A stretch of DNA of 64,000 nucleotides from Caulobacter radicis (GTDB lineage: Bacteria; Pseudomonadota; Alphaproteobacteria; Caulobacterales; Caulobacteraceae). The position numbers and the translations under genes were made by a program. Positions 35,845 to 45,911 of this stretch are shown in pieces (the first letter of the stretch is position 1; the number at the start of each line of letters is the position of its first letter). The stretch is taken from NCBI RefSeq assembly GCF_003094615.1, contig NZ_QDKO01000024.1, positions 1-64,000 on the forward strand, given 5' to 3'. The notes under the pieces were generated by a model, which worked only from the letters and a program-made list of their open reading frames with translations, searched no databases and was not told the origin of the DNA.

Positions 35845-36462
35845 ATGAAAGCCAAGATCCTCAAGTCTCGGCCGCCGCCGCGCATCGGCCGTTCCGGCGC
35901 GCGCACCCTGCGCGGCTGGATCCTCGGCGTCGCCGTGCTGGCGATGTCGCCGCTGACCGGCGGCGCGGCCGCCTCGGTGCTGATCATCGGCGGCGGCATC
36001 GCCAAGGACTGTTCCGAGGCCGTGATCCGCGGGCGCTACGACAACGACACCATGCGGCTGTGCACCACGGCGCTGGAGATCGAGACCCTGTCGCTGGGCG
36101 ACCGGGCCCGCACCCTGGTCAATCGCGGCGTGATCCAGCTGCGCCGCCAGGCCTATGTCGAGGCGCGCGCCGATTTCGACGCGGCCGGCCGCATCGAGCC
36201 GAAGCTGGGCGAGGTCTATGTCAACCGGGGCGCGGCCCTGGTGGCCGAGGATCGCTTCGCCGAGGGGCTGAGCGAGATCGACCGGGGCCTGGCCCTGGGC
36301 GTCGAGAAGCCCGAGCGCGCCTACTACAACCGCGCCCTGGCCCATGAGAACCTCGGCGACGTCAAGGCGGCCTATTACGACTTCCAGCGCGCGGCCGAGC
36401 TCGATCCGAAATGGGCGGCGCCGAAGGAAGAGCTGGCGCGTTTCTCGTTCAAGAGCCGCTGA
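35845..36462 (+). CDS. Exported TPR protein (205 aa)
   Basis: N-terminal basic segment and hydrophobic helix (about 22-45, WILGVAVLAMSPLTGGAAAS) act as signal or anchor. Then come three tetratricopeptide units (about 85-195): RTLVNRGVIQLRRQAYVEARADFDAAGRIEP, YVNRGAALVAEDRFAEGL, YYNRALAHENLGDVKAAYYDF. TPR units bind partner proteins; no enzyme domain is present. RBS GGGAG 7 nt before the ATG. It is followed by a small exported coiled-coil gene and a metalloprotease gene in the same direction. Confidence 0.8.
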   Translation: MKAKILKSRPPPRIGRSGARTLRGWILGVAVLAMSPLTGGAAASVLIIGGGIAKDCSEAVIRGRYDNDTMRLCTTALEIETLSLGDRARTLVNRGVIQLRRQAYVEARADFDAAGRIEPKLGEVYVNRGAALVAEDRFAEGLSEIDRGLALGVEKPERAYYNRALAHENLGDVKAAYYDFQRAAELDPKWAAPKEELARFSFKSR

Positions 36463-36505
36463 GGCCGCGCTTTTCCGGCGCGCGGGGCGGCGACGGAGGC
36501 GTGGC

Positions 36506-36895
36506 ATGAAGCGGTTGCTGGCGGGAACGGTCGCGGCGGCTCTGGCGCTGGCGGCGAGCGCGGCGGGCGCCCAGACGGATGCGAGCCTGGCGCAGGAGCG
36601 CGCGGCTGCTCGCATGGAGATCGAGGCCCTGCGCCAGCAGCAGATGGCCCAGGCCCGGCAGGCCCAGGCCGCCCGCGATCGCGCGGCGGCGGCCCAGACC
36701 CTGCGCTCGCTGCAGGCGCAGGGAAGCGCGCCCGGCGAGCCCTATCGTCCGCCGCCGGCCGAGGTCCTGCCCGAGCGGGGCGATCCGTCGGCGGGGCTGT
36801 CGCTGCGCCTGGACGAACTGGACCGCTTGACCGACGCGCGGCTGGCGCGGAGCAATGAAGTGCTGCGGGCCATCAAGCCCGCTTCGGATCGCTAG
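36506..36895 (+). CDS. Exported coiled-coil protein (129 aa)
   Basis: Signal peptide of 22 residues ending AGA, then a Gln/Ala/Arg-rich helix (about 28-70, repeated QARQAQAARDRAAAAQ) that should form a coiled coil, a proline-rich stretch, and a C-terminal amphipathic helix LSLRLDELDRLTDARLARS. No family recognised. GGAGG lies 8 nt upstream of the ATG. It lies 43 nt after the TPR gene and 14 nt before the zinc metallopeptidase gene, so the three are probably one transcript. Confidence 0.7.
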   Translation: MKRLLAGTVAAALALAASAAGAQTDASLAQERAAARMEIEALRQQQMAQARQAQAARDRAAAAQTLRSLQAQGSAPGEPYRPPPAEVLPERGDPSAGLSLRLDELDRLTDARLARSNEVLRAIKPASDR

Positions 36896-36909
36896 AGGGT
36901 CTTGCGCGC

Positions 36910-37758
36910 ATGGAATGGGAAGGCGGCCGGCAGTCCGGCAACATCGAGGACCGGCGCGGTCTCGGACCCGTGGCGGCGGCCGGCGGCGGCATAGGCGCCC
37001 TGGTGCTGGCGGCGGTGGGCTATTTCGTGTTCGGCGTCGATCCCCAGACCACGCTGAACGCCGTCGAGGGCGTCCAGGCGCCGGCGGCCCAGCAGCAGGA
37101 AGGCCGGCGCGGCTCGGTGCAGGACGAGGGCGGCCGCTTCGTCGACGTCATCGAGACCTCCAACACGGACGTCTGGGGCCCGATCTTCGCCCGGTCAGGC
37201 GGCCGCTACGTCCCGCCGACCTCGGTCGTGCTCTATGACGACCAGACCGGCACCGGCTGCGGCCTTGGCCAGTCGGCGATGGGGCCGTTCTATTGCCCGG
37301 CCGACCGCAAGGTCTATCTCGACCTCAGCTTCTGGAACGAGCTGGAGAGCCGCTTCGGCGCCAAGGGCGAGTTCGCCCGCGCCTATGTGATCAGCCACGA
37401 GATCGGCCACCACATCCAGAACCAGCTGGGCGCCACCCGCCAGGCCGACCGCCTGGGCCGTCGCGGCGCCGAGAGCGGCTCGGTGCGGCTGGAGCTCCAG
37501 GCCGACTGCTACGCCGGCGTCTGGGCCCGCCACGCGCCCGAGGTCTCCAGCATCCGCATCACCCGCGCCGACGTCGAGGACGGCCTGGGGGCGGCGGCCG
37601 CCGTCGGCGACGACGCCATCCAGTCCAAGGCGCAAGGGCGGGTGATGCCCGACAGCTTCACCCACGGCACCAGCGAGCAGCGCATGCGCTGGTTCGGCAA
37701 GGGTTATGACGCCGGCAAGCCCGCCGCCTGCGACACCTTCGCGACGGACGATCTGTAG
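36910..37758 (+). CDS. YpfJ-family neutral zinc metallopeptidase (282 aa)
   Basis: Single-pass membrane protein (helix about 22-42) with an extracytoplasmic peptidase domain. Zinc site: His163-Glu164-x2-His167 in ISHEIGHHIQNQLG, with the Glu of ELQADCYAGVWA as third ligand. Start MEWEGGRQSGNIEDRRG and TLNAVEG are typical of the YpfJ/KPN family. Substrates are unknown. Length is normal (about 285). It is convergent with the membrane protein gene at 37763, with a 4-nt gap. Confidence 0.9.
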   Translation: MEWEGGRQSGNIEDRRGLGPVAAAGGGIGALVLAAVGYFVFGVDPQTTLNAVEGVQAPAAQQQEGRRGSVQDEGGRFVDVIETSNTDVWGPIFARSGGRYVPPTSVVLYDDQTGTGCGLGQSAMGPFYCPADRKVYLDLSFWNELESRFGAKGEFARAYVISHEIGHHIQNQLGATRQADRLGRRGAESGSVRLELQADCYAGVWARHAPEVSSIRITRADVEDGLGAAAAVGDDAIQSKAQGRVMPDSFTHGTSEQRMRWFGKGYDAGKPAACDTFATDDL

Positions 37759-37762
37759 GGGC

Positions 37763-38533
37763 TCAGGCGGCCGCTTCGCCCGGCCGGGTCCGCCGCAGTT
37801 CCCGGTAGATCGCCGCCAGCACCAGCCACGACAGCACGCCGGTGAGCGCGTGCATGGTCGAGGTGATCGTGGGATGGAACCCTATCGGCTTCATCATCAG
37901 CGCGAGCAGCGCGGCCCGGATGGCGTGAAGGACGATGATGAACACGACCAGGCCCAGCTGGATCCAGAACAGCGGCCAGCGGCGGCCCTTGGTCAGTTGC
38001 AGGGCGCGGCCCAGGGCCTGGCGCGGCGACCTCGTCTCGGTGACGGCGACGGCGGCGGCTGGGCCGATGAAGGCGTAGATCGCCAGGCCGACGACCTCGG
38101 CCGCCAGGCCCAGCAGCAAGCTGGTCATCGCCATGTCCTTCAGCGTCGCGTCCGGCGCCTGGATCATCGCCGCCAGACCCGTCGAGGCGATGGCCGGCAG
38201 GCTGATGAGCGCCGCCATCAGGTAGATCGCCGGAAAGCTCGACAGGGCCGCGCTGGCCGCCGACGATACGGACCGCTGCGCCAACACGAGATGCAGGAGC
38301 GCGCCGCCGACCAGCGATCCCAGGGCCAGGCGGATCAGCGAGCCCGCCGTGTCCGCCGCGATGGCGTGGGCGACAGGCGCATCGTCGAGGTTCGGCAGGC
38401 GGCCGAGGGCCAGATCGAGCACGGCGCGCGCCAGCACGTACACCACCGCGATCGCCAGGATGCCGACCCCATGGGCCTTCAGCATGCGGCCCAAGGCGCC
38501 GAACATGCCGGCGATCGAAAAGCGGTCGTCCAT
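37763..38533 (-). CDS. Polytopic inner-membrane protein of unknown function (256 aa)
   Basis: About six hydrophobic segments: LKAHGVGILAIAVVYVLARA, LIRLALGSLVGGALLHLVLA, SSFPAIYLMAALISLPAIAS, a central pair (SLLLGLAAEVVGLAIYAFIGPAAAVAV) and two C-terminal helices. The segment PAAAVAVTETRSPRQALGRALQLTKG is characteristic of DUF975/glycerophosphoryl-diester-phosphodiesterase membrane-domain-like proteins, where an amphipathic helix links two halves. The ATG at 38533 follows GGGGGA. No enzyme domain is present. Confidence 0.72.
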   Translation of the reverse strand: MDDRFSIAGMFGALGRMLKAHGVGILAIAVVYVLARAVLDLALGRLPNLDDAPVAHAIAADTAGSLIRLALGSLVGGALLHLVLAQRSVSSAASAALSSFPAIYLMAALISLPAIASTGLAAMIQAPDATLKDMAMTSLLLGLAAEVVGLAIYAFIGPAAAVAVTETRSPRQALGRALQLTKGRRWPLFWIQLGLVVFIIVLHAIRAALLALMMKPIGFHPTITSTMHALTGVLSWLVLAAIYRELRRTRPGEAAA

Positions 38534-38591
38534 GATTCCCCCAGTCATGGTCAGGCTAGGGGGAAGGCGCCGCCTTGAGAACCAGCGCCCC

Positions 38592-39110
38592 CTACTTCTG
38601 CGGAGCGTGGGCGATGACCTGGATCTCGACGATGCCGCCAGGCGCCAGCACGCCGCTCGTCCCCACGGCCGTCCAGGCGGGGCTGGGACCCTTGATGAAC
38701 TCGCTCTTCACGGCGTTGATCATGGCGATCTGCTCCCAGCGCGGGGCTGGCTGGTCGGGGCCTTCCCAGACGTGGAAGCTGTTGATCATCGCCACGTCGT
38801 CGAAGCTGGCGCCCGAAGCCTTCAGCGTCGCGTTCAGCGCCTTGAAGGCGCGCCGGACCTGGGTTTTGAACGCCTCGGCGTCCGTGCCCTCGCCGGGGGC
38901 GCGCCCGACGATCACGCCCGAGACGTAGAGCGTGTCGCCCACGCGCCGCGCCGGGGCGTACCTGATCTCGTCATAGGCCTTCTGGTGCTGGGCGTTGGGG
39001 ATGATCACCTCGCCGCCGGAAGAGGGGATCTTCTTCGGATAGGTCTCCTGGGCGAGGGCCGGCGTGGCGAGAAGGGCGCAGAGCGCGGGCAGGATCAGGC
39101 GGCGGATCAA
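38592..39110 (-). CDS. Exported RidA/YjgF-family protein (172 aa)
   Basis: RidA fold (about 45-170) behind a signal peptide (to about 20, CALLATPALA). Features: YAPARRVGDTLYVSGVIVG, AFKALNATLKASGASFDDVAMINSFHVW and SPAWTAVGTSGVLAPGGIVEIQVIA. The catalytic Arg of enamine deaminases (usually CRVQV) is not seen, so hydrolysis of 2-aminoacrylate is doubtful; many exported members are of unknown role. It is divergent from the TPP riboswitch and thiC. Confidence 0.85.
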   Translation of the reverse strand: MIRRLILPALCALLATPALAQETYPKKIPSSGGEVIIPNAQHQKAYDEIRYAPARRVGDTLYVSGVIVGRAPGEGTDAEAFKTQVRRAFKALNATLKASGASFDDVAMINSFHVWEGPDQPAPRWEQIAMINAVKSEFIKGPSPAWTAVGTSGVLAPGGIVEIQVIAHAPQK

Positions 39111-39242
39111 GGCGGACCTCCGAAAGAATGGCGTTCTCTGATCGACGCTGCGGCGGGCGAGGGTCCAGTGAATTTCCTGTCACCCGCGCCGCGCGACGGG
39201 CTCTTGACCCGCGCGTCAATCCTCCTAGTGTCCGCCCTGTTC

Positions 39243-39328
39243 ACCGGGGGGTCGCTGTCGCGGCTGAGATTGGGCTTGAGCCCTGACCCGTCGAACCTGA
39301 TCCGGGTCATGCCGGCGAAGGGAGGGAA
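39243..39328 (+). promoter_or_regulatory. TPP riboswitch (THI element) upstream of thiC
   Basis: All conserved parts are seen: CGGCTGAGAT, the P3 region, GACCCGTCGAACCTGATC, GGGTCATGCCGGCGAAGGGA. It lies 87 nt before the thiC start. Binding of thiamine pyrophosphate should lower thiC expression. Confidence 0.95.
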
Positions 39329-39402
39329 CGCGGATCTGGTACGTACAATCCAGGCCGTAAGACCGACTTAGCTCGACACGTCCGGGTCTCTTCAGTGCTT
39401 GA

Positions 39403-41253
<1,851 letters not shown>

Positions 41254-41293
41254 GGACGGCTTTCCAAAAGTCGTTCTTGCGATGAAGCTGACG

Positions 41294-41322
41294 GGGCTCG
41301 GTTCTTGTGAACCGGGCCCTTT
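41294..41322 (+). terminator. Terminator of thiC
   Basis: Stem GGGCTCGGTTC / GAACCGGGCCC (one T-G pair) with a TTGT loop, then TTT. It lies just before the zeta-like gene, separating it from thiC. Confidence 0.78.
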
Positions 41323-41337
41323 GTCATGTGGAGGCAT

Positions 41338-41850
41338 ATGCCGACGGTATTGATCATCGCCGGGCCGAACGGAGCGGGCAAAACAACCTTCGCCAATGCT
41401 CTGCTGGCGCGTCGTGTCGAGCCGTTCGAGTTCGTCAACGCAGACGAGATCGCGCGCCGAATGAGCCTGTCATCTCTCGATACGGCGACGAACATGCTGG
41501 CTGGAAGGCAGATGCTGGAACTGCTCGACGCTCTGACGCTGGAGAGGCGCGACATAGCGCTGGAGACGACCTTGGCGAGCCGTTCGTATGCGCGCCGGAT
41601 CGAGCGCTGGCGAAGCGAGGGCTACCGCGTCGAGTTGGTCTATCTGCGTTTGCCCTCTGTCGAAGATTCGTTGGCTCGCGTGCGGCGGCGGGTCGAGATG
41701 GGCGGTCATGACATTCCAGAGCACGACATCCGGCGTCGGTTTCCAAGAAGCCTTCGCTATCTCGAAGAGATCTATAAGCCTGTCGTCGACGCTTGGCAGG
41801 TGTGGCTGAGTGGCGAGGGGGGCCTTGAACTGCTAGATTCATCGACATGA
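41338..41850 (+). CDS. Zeta-toxin-like P-loop kinase (170 aa)
   Basis: P-loop protein of the zeta-toxin/AAA_33 kind. Walker A is residues 8-16 (AGPNGAGKTTFA), followed by FVNADEIARRM, the zeta-type substrate-site Asp, and ALETTLASRSYARRIERW; the last part has VYLRLPSVEDSLARVRRRVEMGGHDIPEHDIRRRF, the lid arginines typical of zeta toxins. Zeta toxins phosphorylate UDP-N-acetylglucosamine. It is shorter than classic zeta (about 285 aa) but the usual size for chromosomal versions. GGAGG lies just before the ATG at 41338. Lower GC at third positions than its neighbours suggests acquisition. The next gene overlaps its stop (ATGA). Confidence 0.85.
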   Translation: MPTVLIIAGPNGAGKTTFANALLARRVEPFEFVNADEIARRMSLSSLDTATNMLAGRQMLELLDALTLERRDIALETTLASRSYARRIERWRSEGYRVELVYLRLPSVEDSLARVRRRVEMGGHDIPEHDIRRRFPRSLRYLEEIYKPVVDAWQVWLSGEGGLELLDSST

Positions 41851-42008
41851 ACCAGCGCTCCGACATCAAGCTCGTCGAGGAGGCCTTGAAGGAGGCGGCC
41901 TGGAAAGCGCGCTACGGTACGCGTGAGGAACGCGCGGGCAAATTTCTGGGGAAGCAGGTGGCGGTCGAGAAAGCGGTCGCAGTGCTTCAAAAGAAATCTG
42001 GCGACTGA
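41847..42008 (+). CDS. Small charged protein, possible antitoxin partner (53 aa)
   Basis: Begins MNQRSDIKLVEEALKEAAWK and continues YGTREERAGKFLGKQVAVEKAVAVLQKK, a helical, lysine/glutamate-rich peptide. The ATG overlaps the stop of the zeta-like gene by 4 nt, so translation is coupled. Small genes tightly linked to zeta-like kinases are candidate antitoxins, but known epsilon antitoxins lie upstream and look different. No family recognised. Its AT-rich codons match the kinase gene rather than the surroundings. Confidence 0.65.
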   Translation: MNQRSDIKLVEEALKEAAWKARYGTREERAGKFLGKQVAVEKAVAVLQKKSGD

Positions 42009-42029
42009 TCCCTGACGGAACGGGGCGGC

Positions 42030-43391
42030 ATGCAGGTCCTGGCTGGCTTCACCCTAATCGCGGGGCTCCTTTACGCTGCGCCCGTCGTAGCGGCGCAGGC
42101 CGATTTTCGCCCCATCGTCGAGACTCGCGCTGTCGCCAAACCTCTGCAGGGCGTCTGGCGTTCACGCGGCTACGGCTGGGTCGTGCGGTTCGACGCTTCT
42201 GGCCCCAGCCTCTACCATCTGGCCGGCGACGATTGCTGGCGCGACCCCCGCGCCGAGGCCGATCCGGACGGGGTGCTTAAGCTGTGGCGGCCTGTCGGCG
42301 GCGCCATCGAGACGGTGGGCGAGGTCGATGGCACGCTCTATCGCTTCGATCGACTGAAGGCCCTGCCAACGGCCTGTTCCACCGTCCGGCCGTGGACGCC
42401 GCGGCGGACCCTGGCGGTCGTCGCCGATACCTTCGCCGCCTACTACCCCCTCTCCAAGGAACGCGGCCTCGACTGGACCGCTCGGCGAAGCGCGGCCTTC
42501 GCCGCACTCGGCGAAACCCCGGACGACGCGGCGCTGTGGAAGGCGGTGGCCGTGCTGCTGCGCGGGATCGACGACGCCCATGTGGAGCTCGACGGCGTCG
42601 TCGACGGCCAGATGCGCACCCGGCGGTTCGGCGAGGCGGCGGCGGTGATGCGGGCCAAGGTCGCTCCGGGCGGCGAGGCGGCCTGGACAAGGGCCTGGCG
42701 GGCGCAGGTGCTGGCCGCGCCGCTGGGCGTGCGCGAGGCGGCCGGCGGCCGGATCCTGTGGGGCCGCAAGGGCGAGGTCGGCTATCTGGCCCTGACCGGC
42801 ATGGGCGGCTTCGACCCCAGGGCCGGCGACGACGACACGGCCTTGCTCGACGCGACGCTGGACGAAGCCATCGGCGCCTTCGCCGGCGCCGAGGCGGTGA
42901 TCGTCGACGTCAGCGACAATCGCGGCGGCTACGACGTGATCGCCCGTCGGATCGCCGCCCGCTTCGCCGATCGGCGGCGCGAGGTCGGATCGAAGGTCGC
43001 GGTCGGCGGCGACGGCGTCGCCCAGCCGCTGTTCATCACGCCGTCGGACCGCCCGCGCTACCTCGGCCCCGTCTGGCTGTTGACCAGCCAGGTCACGGTC
43101 AGCGCCGGCGAGACCTTCACGCTGTCGATGCGCGCCCTGCCCAATGTGCGCCAGGCGGGCGAGACGACGCGCGGGGCTCTGTCGGACCAGTTGCAGAAGC
43201 CGCTGCCGAACGGCTGGCGCTTCGCCCTGCCGGTCGAGGTCCATCGCGACGCCGGCGGCCGGGTGGTGGAGGGCGAGGGGATCGCGCCGCAGGCTCCGCT
43301 GCCGGTCTTCCCGCCGGGAGAACCGCCCAATGACCCGCGAGGCCACGCCAGGGCGCTGGAGTGGGTGCTGGGCCGGATCTACGGGCGCTGA
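42030..43391 (+). CDS. S41-family (C-terminal processing-like) peptidase (453 aa)
   Basis: Secreted or membrane-attached: signal peptide to about 22. The core resembles S41/tricorn-type serine proteases: GEVGYLALTGMGGFDP, AVIVDVSDNRGGYDVIARRIAARF, and the nucleophile region TSQVTVSAGETFTLSM, where the Ser before AGE is catalytic. No clear PDZ domain is seen between; the N-terminal half (about 30-200) is a lipocalin-like or TSP-associated region. Members degrade or trim envelope proteins and peptides. It lies 22 nt after the 53-aa gene but codon use is normal for the genome. Confidence 0.82.
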   Translation: MQVLAGFTLIAGLLYAAPVVAAQADFRPIVETRAVAKPLQGVWRSRGYGWVVRFDASGPSLYHLAGDDCWRDPRAEADPDGVLKLWRPVGGAIETVGEVDGTLYRFDRLKALPTACSTVRPWTPRRTLAVVADTFAAYYPLSKERGLDWTARRSAAFAALGETPDDAALWKAVAVLLRGIDDAHVELDGVVDGQMRTRRFGEAAAVMRAKVAPGGEAAWTRAWRAQVLAAPLGVREAAGGRILWGRKGEVGYLALTGMGGFDPRAGDDDTALLDATLDEAIGAFAGAEAVIVDVSDNRGGYDVIARRIAARFADRRREVGSKVAVGGDGVAQPLFITPSDRPRYLGPVWLLTSQVTVSAGETFTLSMRALPNVRQAGETTRGALSDQLQKPLPNGWRFALPVEVHRDAGGRVVEGEGIAPQAPLPVFPPGEPPNDPRGHARALEWVLGRIYGR

Positions 43392-43470
43392 ATTTTTCGC
43401 CGCGTCCCTGTCGGGCCTCTCCGCGTTGAAACGTCCTAAGGGGCGCAACAACGATCCAAGGGAGGATCCC

Positions 43471-43824
43471 ATGACCTATGTCGACGGTTTCGTGGTCGCC
43501 GTGCCCAAGGCCAATGTCGAACGCTACAAGGAGATGGCCACGCTGGCCGGCTCGATCTGGATGGAGCTCGGCGCGCTGTCCTACGTCGAGGCCATCGCCG
43601 ACGACGTGCCCTACGGCGAGCTGACCTCGTTCCCCCGCGCCGTCCAGCTGAAGGACGACGAGATCACCGTGTTCTCGTGGATCACCTACGACAGCAAGGC
43701 CAAGCGCGACGAGGTGATGGCCAAGGTCATGGAGGACGAACGCCTCAAGCCGTACATTAACGACATGCCCTTCGACGGAAAGCGCATGATCTTCGGCGGC
43801 TTCGAGACCATCGTCGAGCGCTGA
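43471..43824 (+). CDS. DUF1428 (YbaA-like) protein (117 aa)
   Basis: Full-length member of the DUF1428 family, a dimeric alpha/beta barrel-type fold. Motifs: MTYVDGFVVAVPKANVERYK, YVEAIADDVPYGELTSFPRA, VFSWITYDSKAKRDEVMAKV and the ending DGKRMIFGGFE. Function unknown; relatives appear in stress and stationary-phase gene sets. GGGAGGA lies 5 nt before the ATG. Convergent with the TPR gene that follows. Confidence 0.9.
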   Translation: MTYVDGFVVAVPKANVERYKEMATLAGSIWMELGALSYVEAIADDVPYGELTSFPRAVQLKDDEITVFSWITYDSKAKRDEVMAKVMEDERLKPYINDMPFDGKRMIFGGFETIVER

Positions 43825-43828
43825 CCCG

Positions 43829-44626
43829 CTATTTGGGCTTCATGGCCTCTTCGCCATTCATGATTTGCAGTCCCTTGGCCTGGGCTCCGGCGCGCAACTG
43901 GGCGATGTAGCTCAGCTCGTGCTTGGCGCCGCCGTGGTCGGGCTCGATCTCCAGAGAGGCCTTGTAGGCCGCCTCGGCGTCGTCGAGGCGGCCCAGCTCG
44001 ATCAGGGTGAAGCCCCGGGCGCGCAGCAGCCGGGCCTTGCCCTGCTGGTCGGCGATCAGGAAGGTTCCGGCCTTGTCGAAGGTGGCGTCGTACAGCGCCA
44101 GGGCGTCGGCATGGCGGCGCTGGGCGGTCAGCACCATGCCCTTTTCGGTGACCAGCATCAGGTTCTCGGGCTGCAAGGCCAGGCCCTTGTCGAGCCAGGC
44201 GTTCGCCTTGGCGAAGTCACGCGCTTCGACGGCGGCCGAGCCGAGCAGGAAGATGGCGACGCCGTAGGTGTTGAACTCCACCACCACCTTCGCCTGCTGG
44301 TCGGGCCGGGCGTCCTTGGCGGCGACGCCGGTCATCAGGCTGGCCAGCAGGCCTTGGCTGAGATTGCCGCTGCGGACGATGAAGACGCCGTCCCGCTCCT
44401 CGACGAGCGGGTAGGCGGTCGGTGTCCGCGAAGCCACGTCCTCCAGCTGCGGAACCATCTTGCGGATCTTCTTCAGGTCGCCGCTGTTCATGGCCTTCTG
44501 GACCAGAGCCCGGTCCTTGTCGGCCTGCTTGTCCACGGCTGCGGCCGCTTGAAGCGCCGGGGCTGCGTGGGCCAGGGGCGAGGCGGTGGCGAGCATCAGG
44601 GCGGCGAGCGGAACGGCGATACGCAT
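43829..44626 (-). CDS. Exported TPR protein (265 aa)
   Basis: Signal peptide of 21 residues ending AHA. A helical N-terminal part (KAMNSGDLKKIRKMVPQLE) is followed by TPR-type units at about 125-250: LLGSAAVEARDFAKANAWLDKGLALQPEN, LTAQRRHADALALYD, RARGFTLIELGRLDDAEAAYKASLEIEPDH. A periplasmic scaffold is likely. No specific family recognised. The ATG has GGAGG 9 nt upstream. Confidence 0.78.
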   Translation of the reverse strand: MRIAVPLAALMLATASPLAHAAPALQAAAAVDKQADKDRALVQKAMNSGDLKKIRKMVPQLEDVASRTPTAYPLVEERDGVFIVRSGNLSQGLLASLMTGVAAKDARPDQQAKVVVEFNTYGVAIFLLGSAAVEARDFAKANAWLDKGLALQPENLMLVTEKGMVLTAQRRHADALALYDATFDKAGTFLIADQQGKARLLRARGFTLIELGRLDDAEAAYKASLEIEPDHGGAKHELSYIAQLRAGAQAKGLQIMNGEEAMKPK

Positions 44627-44749
44627 GAGCTTCCTCCAGTGAAGCTTCAGGCTATGCTACGCGCGTAATATTGCAAGTATCGCGTGCTGTGTCGCCATCG
44701 GCAATTCCGGGTTGGCGGAACGTCCGCCGCAACGCCGCATTCCACGGTC

Positions 44750-45151
44750 ATGCTCGAACTGATCCTCGACCTCTGCAATCTCGTCGGCGGCTTCCTGCTG
44801 GCGATCGGCCTGCTGGCCCTGCTGCCCAGGGCGGGCGACGACCTGGGGCGGTTCGCCGCGCGCCTGGCGCCGTTCGGCTGGATCGTCGGGATCGCGGCCC
44901 TGGTCTGCGGCGGCTACTTCCTGATCGTGCACCTGGTCTCGGGACCGCACGTCTTCCACTTCGAGATCGTTGGGATCGCCGTTGGCGTCCTGCTGCTGTG
45001 GGACCGCCTGCGGGCCGGCGCGGTGGCGCGGCGCCTGGGCGGATCGGGCGAGTTGCCGGCCAGCGGCGCCCAGGGAGCGGGCCTCGTCCTGTCGATCTTC
45101 GGGATCATCGCCATGATCGTAGGGTTGCAGGGTCTTTTCACGCCCGATTGA
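44750..45151 (+). CDS. Four-helix membrane protein (133 aa)
   Basis: Hydrophobic segments at about 3-25 (ILDLCNLVGGFLLAIGLLAL), 41-66 (GWIVGIAALVCGGYFLIVHLV), 68-87 (HFEIVGIAVGVLLLWDRL) and 110-130 (LVLSIFGIIAMIVGLQGLF). It has no catalytic motif or known family. The start at 44750 was chosen over the longer frame from 44684 because the hydrophobic helix begins at once. Function unknown. Confidence 0.65.
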   Translation: MLELILDLCNLVGGFLLAIGLLALLPRAGDDLGRFAARLAPFGWIVGIAALVCGGYFLIVHLVSGPHVFHFEIVGIAVGVLLLWDRLRAGAVARRLGGSGELPASGAQGAGLVLSIFGIIAMIVGLQGLFTPD

Positions 45152-45220
45152 GGTGTAAGGTCCGCTTAAGGCCTCGGGCGCAGACTCTCAGGCATGCGCG
45201 ATGCGGTCAGGGAGGCCGTC

Positions 45221-45613
45221 ATGTCGTCCACCGTCACGTCCAGCACCCGTCGGTTCAGCGATCACTTCGAGCCGCAGGACATCGATCCGCAGGAGCAACG
45301 CCGCCTGCGCGGCCATCTCGAGCAGATCGACTACACCGCCTTCATCTCCAACCGAGAGATCATGGCCCAGGCTCTGGGAAGGCTCGACGCCGGCCATTTC
45401 CAGAAGCTGGCCGTGACCACGGCCCAGGCGCGCGCACGCTGGGCGGCCATGGCCCTTTCGATCAGCCAGTCGGGCCGCGCGCCCGACGCCGCCGAGGTCG
45501 AGAAGCTGGCCGCCCTGCGCCAGGCCTATGACGAGCTTTCGGCTGCCTACGAGGCCCTGCGCCGGATGGTCGAGCGCGGCTATGTCGCGTACGGGCCCGC
45601 CGCCGCGTCCTGA
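45221..45613 (+). CDS. Hypothetical cytoplasmic helical protein (130 aa)
   Basis: No family recognised. The sequence is alpha-helical with conserved-looking blocks FSDHFEPQDIDPQEQRRLRGHLEQIDY, ALGRLDAGHFQKLAVTTAQARARWAAMAL and LRQAYDELSAAYEALRRMVERG, the last a coiled coil. The ATG at 45221 has AGGGAGG 5 nt upstream, better than the ATG at 45194. The 298 nt after it (45614-45911) hold only an inverted repeat with 11-bp arms (CGCGTCGGGAG / CTCCCGACGCG, 45647-45690) and a slightly AT-rich stretch. Confidence 0.6.
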   Translation: MSSTVTSSTRRFSDHFEPQDIDPQEQRRLRGHLEQIDYTAFISNREIMAQALGRLDAGHFQKLAVTTAQARARWAAMALSISQSGRAPDAAEVEKLAALRQAYDELSAAYEALRRMVERGYVAYGPAAAS

Positions 45614-45911
45614 TTTTTCGGGGTTCTGATTTTCGGAAAACGGGTTCGCGTCGGGAGAAGGTTGGGGGGAACGGGCCTCCTCCCGACGCGTCCGCCATGG
45701 AGCGCTGCAACCCTGCCGGAGGTTGTGCGCAGGCGGTTCGGACATACGCCTAGGGGACGTCGCCCGAGCGAGTCGCCGCACCTGCGGCGTCGGATCGAAT
45801 GTGCTCTTTATAGTTGTGTCGAGCAATCCATTTTTTCCACCGAGGGTCGAATTTCCTTCGGGGAAAGCTTTGCCTTGCATTTGGGCGCGCCCTGAGAGGC
45901 GGCCCGGCCGC

